Source: Apophysomyces variabilis (taxonomy: Eukaryota; Mucoromycota; Mucoromycetes; Mucorales; Mucoraceae). From it: 64,000 nt of DNA. The notes under the pieces are model-generated. The model was not told where the DNA came from and did no database searches. It saw only the letters and a list, made by a program, of their open reading frames with translations. Of this stretch, positions 60,083-64,000 are shown one piece after another (position 1 is the stretch's first letter; every line of letters starts with the position of its first letter). The position numbers were made by a program, and so were the translations under genes. Where the stretch lies: positions 1 to 64,000 of the forward strand of contig MZZL01000132.1 of assembly GCA_002749535.1 (NCBI GenBank), written 5' to 3'.

Positions 60083-61808
60083 CAATAAAGTACAACAAAA
60101 TAAGTGTATAGGCAGTCTGCATTGAACAAGTTGTTGCTGTTTATTGCGGATTATTTGCGCCCTACCAGAGAAACTTAAACGGAAGACTATTGAAGGATTT
60201 GCTACTGTTGGTGAAAACCAGCTCGTTTGTCTTCCACGGGCGAACCTCGCTATTCCAAAACAAATCCATCATCAAGCATAATGATAGCATGACTCTATTA
60301 AGGTTTTACTATACTATGTTTTCGTAAAGACTGGAATAAAATGTAAAAATATGTATAATCTGGATCGTAGATATCCATGCCCGAAAAACTACAAGAGACG
60401 AAAAGCGGAGAGGAGTTTGAGGTGACGTGAATGGTCATTTTAGGGATTGCTTCCTTAGAATATACCATAGGTGTCACAAAAACAACGCCCGAAAGAATCT
60501 GGCAGCAGCAAATATTATGACACCTGCAATGCTGGTGATTGTCACAGCTTAGAATCGGAAAGCTTGGTGCAGCTAATCTCAGTGAACTGACTGAGAGGCC
60601 ATAAAAGAGCAGTTTTTTTAAGACGTTGCAAAATCGTTATATGCAAAATAGTGAAGTATTACGTGCATGAATTACTGTACAGATCTCGGCATACATGAAA
60701 CTGCAACTCATACTTTGTTTTTGTGGATTCCATGTCAGACCGCGTCCAGACATGCAATTTCAGTTCAGTCCAACAGACAGTTATAGGATCTTTATCAGTT
60801 ATGTTATTGATATCATGAAATAATGGTACAGCAGCGGGCAAGCATTCCGATTGCCTTGCGAGCTTACTCTTCTTGCTATCCAAGATGATAGTACCGGTCA
60901 TAGTCAGTCTGTGCTGCTTCGGGAGAACATACTGATTTCCATCGCAAGGATCATGCATTTCCCAGTGTATTACTTATGCATGAGGTGAAATTATACACGC
61001 AAGCCTGTCCCGTAGTTGACCATCACCGAGTCTTGCTATTCCGTCTAAGTGATTGCGGGAGTTTTTAATGCTGTGTAACGATGTAAACCAATCGCATCAG
61101 TAGGTTATATGGAATACAATGGAAAAACCTCTCTGAAATGAAAGAAAACACACTGATGTAGCACACTTAAGGTGCTCACCTTTTTTTCTTTCGTGTTGTA
61201 GTATTGTTATGTCAAAACGGATAGACAGCCAAGCGAGAATTCTTCTGTGCTGAAACGGTAAGATCGCTTGCAAGGTATAACTTTGTACAAGGGGATGACA
61301 AAGCTCTGATTAGCTACGCTTGTAGCCACAGTCTTTGTTTGGCGCGGTGCAATTATTGCGACAAAAGCATTATGATAAGAAATGCACGAAGTATACTCTC
61401 TTATGTTTATCTTTGCTCTTGTGATAACTAAGATGCGGGTATAATAAATGACGACGCTAATCATTTGTATTGCTACTTATGCATAAAGATCATCCGATGA
61501 GCTGCAGGAGAACAGCGACAACTCTTACCCTCGGAGGATGATATCTTTAAACGATGTTTTTTTTTGGTCCCATACATCAATGAGAGTTTCTAGAAATAGA
61601 AGGAACGTATGCGGCAGGTGAGCGATGGTGTACCTTTCAATGATAATAAAGGCTTGAATTTCGGTTTATTTATAATTAGTTCGACAATTCAGCCAATTTA
61701 CTTTTGAAGAAGCCGCTATGAAAAGAAGATTCCTTGATGATAGCTCTTTTGCTTGACATAATCGGGCCGGAGGGACACAAGCCAAGAAAATAATTAAGTT
61801 ATAATTGT
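60083..61808. other. Intergenic block with one coding-like minus frame
   Basis: Apart from the minus frame at 60659-60958, no gene was recognised. The frame 61207-61464 (minus) has no motif. Confidence 0.4.
60659..60958 (-). CDS. Possible terminal exon of an unrecognised gene
   Basis: A 99-codon minus frame starts with ATG (MHDPCDGNQYVLPKQHR) and ends in TAA at 60661-60659. It has a protein-like composition (TMTGTIILDSKKSK, VCWTELKLHVWTRSD). It stays open five codons upstream to IHWEM, after a CATAAG acceptor-like site, so it may be the last exon of a spliced gene. No family is recognised and no upstream exon was found. Confidence 0.35.
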   Translation of the reverse strand: MHDPCDGNQYVLPKQHRLTMTGTIILDSKKSKLARQSECLPAAVPLFHDINNITDKDPITVCWTELKLHVWTRSDMESTKTKYELQFHVCRDLYSNSCT

Positions 61809-62696
61809 TTACATCAAGGCCAAAGCGGCAGCGCCGGCGCAAGCGACAGCAGCAATAGGGACACCCATCTTGGCACCAGCATTAGTTGGTGTCTGAGAAG
61901 GTCTGGTAGATGTACTAGAAGAGCTTGCAGCCGGAGCAGAAGAGGAAGTCGATGAAGCACTAGACGAAACGGGTGTAGACGTAGTCTGGGTAGTGGTAAT
62001 GCTCACGGTGGTTGTTAAAGGGGTAGTGGTGGCGTTTGCTGCATTAGTCGAAGAGGCAGTCAAAGAAGAGGTGGTCGAGGCTGCAGTTGTGGTGTTACCG
62101 GTGGCAGAGGATGACCCGGTCGCTAAAAAAAGAACAGCATACCACATGAGCAATTGTTTTTCCTTCTGATAAGCAGTGTGTTCTATCTTTACCGGTCGTG
62201 TTACCAGTTGCTCCTTCAATTGTGAAGAGACCAGCAAAGCTCATGTTTGGCGAGGTACCGAGCTCCAAGGCGTCTAAGAAAACAAGTCCGTTAGTCAAGT
62301 TTGTCCCAAAGAAATGTCTACTAACAGTCATTGCCACTGGGAATATCACTGGGAATATTCCAAGTGTAAGACCCTTTCGAGGCATCCACATTCTCAGCAA
62401 TAGTCGCGACGACCTGAAGAGCAGCAGGGTCTCCTTTGGCAAGAGCAATCTTAGAAATGGTTTGTACGGTTGGGTTGATCCTAATTCAAACGGTTTAATA
62501 GCCCCTCTCTTGTGTTTTTGCGTGGCGATAAGGGGACAAGAGCAACATGGATCAGAAACACTTACCAGCTGATGACAGTAGACTCTCCAGCAGTAAGAAC
62601 CGCACCCTGAAGAGGGCCAGTGATACTGACGATGTTTTGCTGAGCAGAAACAGCAGCTAAGGCAAGAGCAGCAATTGTAGCAAGGATCGATTTCAT
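61809..62696 (-). CDS. Kre9/Knh1-like Ser/Thr-rich GPI-anchored cell-wall protein
   Basis: Four exons on minus, 62696-62566, 62480-62326, 62273-62193 and 62122-61809, code 226 residues. A signal peptide (MKSILATIAALALAAVSA) is followed by the fold shared by the Kre9/Knh1 family (about 19-125; SITGPLQGAVLTAGES, VISWIN, YTWNIPSDIPSGNDYALEL). Then comes a Ser/Thr-rich, heavily O-glycosylated stalk (about 125-200) and a C-terminal hydrophobic GPI-attachment signal (GVPIAAVACAGAAALALM). It should sit on the plasma membrane or in the cell wall, where related proteins are tied to beta-glucan assembly. All exon joins agree in phase; the second intron starts with GTTAGT. Confidence 0.92.
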
Positions 62697-63269
62697 TACG
62701 GAGGAAACTGTAGCGAAAGAAAAGCAAGAAGGCCTTTCTATCGGAGAAACGTCGTTTAATATTGGCAGCTGGGTTAGAGTGGGTAACGCAAGTACCCTTT
62801 TGGAAGCAAAGGAAATTCGACAGGCAACAAATCAACAACAAGCACCTACAGGTTTTTTTTTTCACTTGGCGGGAATTTAATTGCCCTAGTAATCTAAACC
62901 TGACGTCCGGTTTTACATCTTGTTGGCGGTCTAGTATATAGTATTATCGGCGAGCTATTCAGTAGCAAAATAAAATAAAAAAAGCAAATACTACAGCATA
63001 CCTTCTTCAAGGTGGCAGCGTAAATCGAACGTTTAATCCATCCTTTACAGTCATCAGCAGTAAACTTGTCTAGCAGAAGCAGTCATACGAGATGTTAATG
63101 GATCATTGTTGTTCAAAAAGTTTACGATTAACACCAATCAATTTTATTGGTGGTTGAATATGGTACTCCATTCCATTTTCTCTATTTATGATCTCCTTAA
63201 TAGCTGCTACGGCGCCATCATAAAAAATGTGGCAATTAAACTCCCGCATAAGTGAAAAAAATCAGCCGC
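62697..63269. other. Divergent spacer
   Basis: About 570 bp between two divergently oriented genes. No separate gene was recognised; the region should carry the GPI-protein promoter. Confidence 0.5.
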
Positions 63270-64000
63270 ATGAGGGAAAAGCCTGTATTTGTAGCTGCCT
63301 TCCCTACTCGGTTCACCGTCATGGAATATTTTCGGCGCACTGGACCTAAGAACTGGAGTGCTGAAGCAGTCTATCAACGCTATCGACAATTGTACCAAGA
63401 CAAAGACCATTCTCAGCTCCGTTTTGCAATAAAAAAGGATCTTGAGCACCTAAAGCACGCAAGTGGGAGTCGCCGCTTCGAAATGGCTATCAAAATGGAA
63501 GCAAATTAAAGTAAGTGCTCTAAATACTCAATTGCTAAAGATTGAACGTATTATTGCATGCTAGGAACAACTACGTCCGGCAGCAAAAAAGGAAAAGGAG
63601 CATGAGCTACAACACAGCAATGCGAGCTCTTCTGTCATTACGCCGAACGCGCCTTCGGTGTCAAACGTCCTTCTCAAGTGAGTTTGACCAATATATGTTG
63701 CTCCACTTCTGTAAAATGTGTCTCTGCTCATCAAAGATATCGTAGCAATGGTGACATCAGCCAAGTCAACAATGTTCGCATGATAAAATATGATGAGGAC
63801 ATTTTTACTTATTTGGTGGTGTAGTTCCATGCGGCATCTTCTCCAAGTGTGGATAGCACCAAAGGCAAGAAACGCGCCACCGAACAAGGTATTTGCGTGC
63901 TCTTCTAGTGGTTTTATTCACAGCTTATTTTGATATTATACTAGCTCGTGAAACTGAGGGAAGAAAGATGCCACGGCAAATGTGAGCATTCAAGTTAATC
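63270..64000 (+). CDS. Unrecognised spliced gene, cut by the window edge
   Basis: An ATG at 63270 opens MREKPVFVAAFPTRFTVM followed by EYFRRTGPKNWSAEAVYQRY, and clearly spliced downstream pieces follow. One exon starts after GCTAG near 63565 (EQLRPAAKKEKEHELQ) and joins at a GTGAGT donor to NGDISQVNN. Later pieces are SPSVDSTKGKKRATEQ and ARETEGRKMPRQM, near the right edge. The second half is charged and probably disordered. The join between the first part and the 63565 exon is unsettled: a GTACCA donor near 63392 and an acceptor near 63453 fit in phase. No family was recognised. The 3' end lies outside the window. Confidence 0.5.

Noticed and set aside
1..64000. CRISPR arrays, rRNA operons, bacterial operons or intact insertion elements
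   Set aside because: No spaced direct repeats, rRNA cores, Shine-Dalgarno patterns or paired terminal repeats were seen; the window is eukaryotic.

Overview
The window is nuclear DNA of an early-diverging filamentous fungus, most likely Mucoromycota. The genes are densely packed on both strands and cut by many short introns (about 45-70 bp) with strong GTAAGT-like donors. The gene set (PDR-type ABC transporter relic, Kre9-like GPI protein, alpha-arrestin, Sec7-PH ARF-GEF, RasGEF, cytochrome c, GID7) is fungal. I rebuilt most genes by hand from reading frame, splice consensus, exon phase and known family motifs. Nothing was searched against a database.

Layout. 1.9-6.6 kb (+): a RasGEF. 8.2-10.5 kb (+): an AF10-like PHD-Zn-PHD chromatin protein. 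12-16 kb (-): a decayed membrane gene, a small C2H2 zinc-finger gene and a decayed surface-protein gene. 18-21.8 kb (+): a Sec7-PH ARF-GEF. 24-25.6 kb (+): UDP-GlcNAc pyrophosphorylase. 25.8-27.1 kb (-): an alpha-arrestin. 28.3-34.2 kb (+): PAN2 followed directly by a PABPN1/Pab2-type nuclear poly(A)-binding protein. 35.2-35.8 kb: a small unknown spliced gene. 36.1-37.5 kb (+): an R3HCC1-like protein. 38.9-39.4 kb (-): cytochrome c. 42.1-43.5 kb (-): an amino-acid transporter. 45-47.1 kb (-): a PDR-type ABC pseudogene next to a degenerate plus-strand frame. 48.3-52.6 kb (+): a single-zf-PARP protein, GID7/WDR26 and SmE. 53.3-55.8 kb (-): an ABCD4-type transporter. 57.1-57.8 kb (+): a 2OG-Fe(II) oxygenase. 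58.2-60.1 kb (-): a divergent poly(A) polymerase. 61.8-62.7 kb (-): a Kre9-like GPI protein. 63.3 kb to the end (+): an unrecognised gene cut by the window edge.

Themes. Several genes act on mRNA and poly(A) tails (PAN2, PABPN1-like, poly(A) polymerase, SmE), and PAN2 and the PABPN1-like gene are immediate neighbours. Two GTPase exchange factors (Ras, ARF), an arrestin and GID7 serve signalling, trafficking and ubiquitin ligase functions. UAP1 and the GPI protein belong to cell-wall biology. The gene-poor blocks at 10.5-18 kb, 21.8-24 kb and 39.5-48 kb hold decayed genes and transposon-like scraps. I found no CRISPR array, rRNA, convincing tRNA or intact mobile element. No candidate novel multi-gene system stands out; the best leads are single genes and unusual gene structures.
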